DNA of 12,582 bases from JBBDNV01 sp040877415 (GTDB taxonomy: Bacteria; Planctomycetota; Planctomycetia; Pirellulales; PALSA-1355), in contig JBBDNV010000175.1 in the NCBI GenBank assembly GCA_040877415.1, positions 1 through 12,582 of the forward strand, in the 5' to 3' direction. Below, piece after piece: positions 11,479 through 12,582 of the stretch (the stretch's first letter is position 1; each line of letters starts with the position of its first letter). Below the pieces are notes generated by a model, which saw nothing but the letters and a program-made list of their open reading frames with translations, was not told the origin of the DNA and ran no database searches. The position numbers and the translations under genes are program-made.

Positions 11479-12462
11479 CTAGTTGGAGCGCAGCGGATTG
11501 CGACGCCACGCGGGGCCGTCGACGTCCGCCGCTGCCGTCGCCGCCCCGGTGAATTCTGCTGTCGGGACAATCGATTCGGGACGCTTGCTGGGGCTCGCTC
11601 TCCGCAAGGGGTTGTCGCGCCGGCAGCGGCGCGGCATCACCTCGGATTCGGCATTGTCGTCGTCTGTTTCCAGACGCCGCGGCTCATCACCGTCGGGGAT
11701 CGGCATCGCATGGGAGACGTGTAACCGCTCCGGGGCCGCGCCGCCCGACATGCGCCAGCGGCTGGCCGCTTGGGGCGGGGCCTCGTTGAACTCGTCGCGC
11801 GTGCTTTCATCGGATTTCGGCGCCGCGCCGCGCGGCGGACTGATCTTCGATTCCGGATCGTCCTTGAACGGATCTTCGTTCGGCATCGTCGGCGGCAAAT
11901 CGGCGTCCGGAGCCGGTAATTCCTGTCGGCCGGGCGGCTCGGGCATCGGATTCGACGGGCTCGCGTCGGGACGCACCGTTGAGTCGATCAGAGGTTGCGT
12001 CGTCTTGTCGCTCTCCGCCGGCGGCAGCCGCGGCGGCGCGTCAAACGGCGGCAGCGGAGTTTCCTCTAGCGGCGGCAGTGGCGTCTCTTGAAGTGGTGGT
12101 GGCGGCGTCTCTTGAAACGGCGGCTCCTCGCCGAACGGCGGTCCGGCTGGTTGCTTCGGGGCGCCCGTTTCGGGCTGAGTCGGCTGACCCTGTGACTCGG
12201 GCTCGGTCGTAGGCGTCGGCTGCGCTGCGGGCGTTGACAAAGGCTCCGGCTGGCGCCCGGCGGCAGCTTCCGCGTCTGGCTTGGGCCATCGGCGCCAAGT
12301 CGTCGGAAAGTAGCCGTAAGACTCGCGCTTCGGAAAGCACGGCTCTCCCGTGGGAGAATTGCAGTGCCCAACCGTGTAGGGACCGTGTCCGCCCCTGGCG
12401 ACACCGCAAATGCCCAGCACGATCACCGCCACGAGGGAGAGGTTTTTTTGATTCAGTAACAT
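11479..12462 (-). CDS. Secreted proline-rich planctomycete protein with short tandem repeats
   Basis: A 327-residue exported protein of unknown function. The signal peptide is residues 1 to about 24 (LSLVAVIVLGICGVARG). C19 lies in it, but the preceding residues do not make a proper lipobox. A short conserved-looking N-terminal module follows with C34, C42 and YGYFPTTWRRWP (49-60), a motif style I associate with planctomycete secreted proteins. Residues about 70-195 are disordered and rich in Pro, Glu and Gln. They include three 8-residue repeats at 114-137 (PPFQETPP, PPLQETPL, PPLEETPL). The C-terminal third is polar and Arg-rich (MPRRCRRDNPLRR, about 275-287). The start at the ATG at 12462 has AAGGA six bases upstream. 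The region is probably periplasmic or envelope-associated. No enzymatic motif is visible. Confidence 0.8.
   Translation of the reverse strand: MLLNQKNLSLVAVIVLGICGVARGGHGPYTVGHCNSPTGEPCFPKRESYGYFPTTWRRWPKPDAEAAAGRQPEPLSTPAAQPTPTTEPESQGQPTQPETGAPKQPAGPPFGEEPPFQETPPPPLQETPLPPLEETPLPPFDAPPRLPPAESDKTTQPLIDSTVRPDASPSNPMPEPPGRQELPAPDADLPPTMPNEDPFKDDPESKISPPRGAAPKSDESTRDEFNEAPPQAASRWRMSGGAAPERLHVSHAMPIPDGDEPRRLETDDDNAESEVMPRRCRRDNPLRRASPSKRPESIVPTAEFTGAATAAADVDGPAWRRNPLRSN
12047..12118 (-). repeat. Three 24-bp tandem repeats inside the proline-rich gene
   Basis: Units at 12047-12070, 12071-12094 and 12095-12118 share a GGCGGCAG..GTCTCTTGAA-type pattern. They are in frame, encoding 8-residue ETPLPP-type units. 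The units have diverged, so the expansion is not recent. Confidence 0.7.
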
Positions 12463-12478
12463 CGGATTTCCTTATCCG
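12463..12478 (-). promoter_or_regulatory. Stem-loop presenting the ribosome site of the proline-rich gene
   Basis: On the minus strand CGGAT and ATCCG form a perfect 5-bp stem whose 6-base loop is AAGGAA, containing the Shine-Dalgarno sequence. The stem ends directly at the ATG at 12462. It could present or gate the ribosome site. Confidence 0.4.
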
Positions 12479-12538
12479 TGGGGAAGGTTATGCATAAAGA
12501 CGCGAGCGAATGCGAAATACGCCACAATGCTCCTCAGG

Positions 12539-12582
12539 CTAGAAGCCGCTGCCGAAGCCGGAGAGGCCGAGGGGGAAGCGGT
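12539..12582 (-). CDS. Possible C-terminus of a gene entering from the right edge
   Basis: One minus-strand frame at the right edge reads RFPLGLSGFGSGF and then TAG (12539-12541). The Gly/Phe-rich ending is typical of some planctomycete surface or low-complexity proteins, and the minus orientation matches the next gene. Only 13 codons are visible, so this is weakly supported. It could equally be non-coding. Confidence 0.3.
   Translation of the reverse strand, partial: RFPLGLSGFGSGF

Noticed and set aside
11261..11482. 73-codon plus-strand frame ending in a hydrophobic stretch
   Set aside because: No ribosome site or recognisable features, and it lies over the rimI upstream region.

Overview
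The window looks like GC-rich chromosomal DNA from a planctomycete, most likely a Pirellulales-like lineage (inference). The evidence is a fae/methylene-tetrahydromethanopterin dehydrogenase pair of the bacterial H4MPT formaldehyde pathway, a secreted proline-rich protein with a YGYFPTTWRRWP-type motif, a BshB1-type deacetylase, and several small proteins of a style I associate with that phylum. I see no rRNA, tRNA, CRISPR array, insertion sequence or phage gene. This is core-style genome with a C1-metabolism module.

Layout from left to right. Bases 1-1274 (+): AAA+ ATPase with an N-terminal winged-helix-like region, open through the left edge and so 5' partial. 1547-2182 (+): NarL/LuxR response regulator. 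2203-3102 and 3148-3402 (-): XerC/D tyrosine recombinase preceded by a conserved-looking 84-aa protein, in one transcription unit. 3403-3958: a gene-free gap. 3959-4669 (-): BshB1-type deacetylase, translationally coupled by an ATGA overlap to an 84-aa hypothetical protein (4666-4920). 5095-5508 (+): zinc-ribbon protein with a C-terminal membrane anchor. 5523-6401 and 6519-7016 (-): methylene-H4MPT dehydrogenase (MtdC-like) downstream of fae. 7447-7860 (+): small secreted CAP-domain protein. 7961-9094 (+): ATP-grasp ligase resembling the H4MPT-cluster ATP-grasp proteins. 9148-10002 (-): PlsC-type acyltransferase. 10123-10605 (+): YfcE/MJ0936-type phosphodiesterase. 10626-11147 (-): RimI-type N-acetyltransferase. 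11479-12462 (-): secreted proline-rich protein. 12539-12582 (-): possible 3' tail of another gene.

How the genes work together. Fae condenses formaldehyde with H4MPT, the dehydrogenase oxidises the methylene-H4MPT formed, and the ATP-grasp enzyme is a candidate for making the cofactor. This is the core of a formaldehyde oxidation or detoxification module, here lacking mch, fhc and the other cofactor genes, which must lie elsewhere. The intergenic regions around fae hold several perfect dyads and hairpins: upstream of fae, between fae and mtdC, and at the divergent CAP promoter. These are the most interesting non-coding signals. The remaining genes are housekeeping (recombination, phospholipid synthesis, protein acetylation) or lineage-specific. 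Several convergent gene pairs are separated by short stem-loops that may serve as shared terminators.
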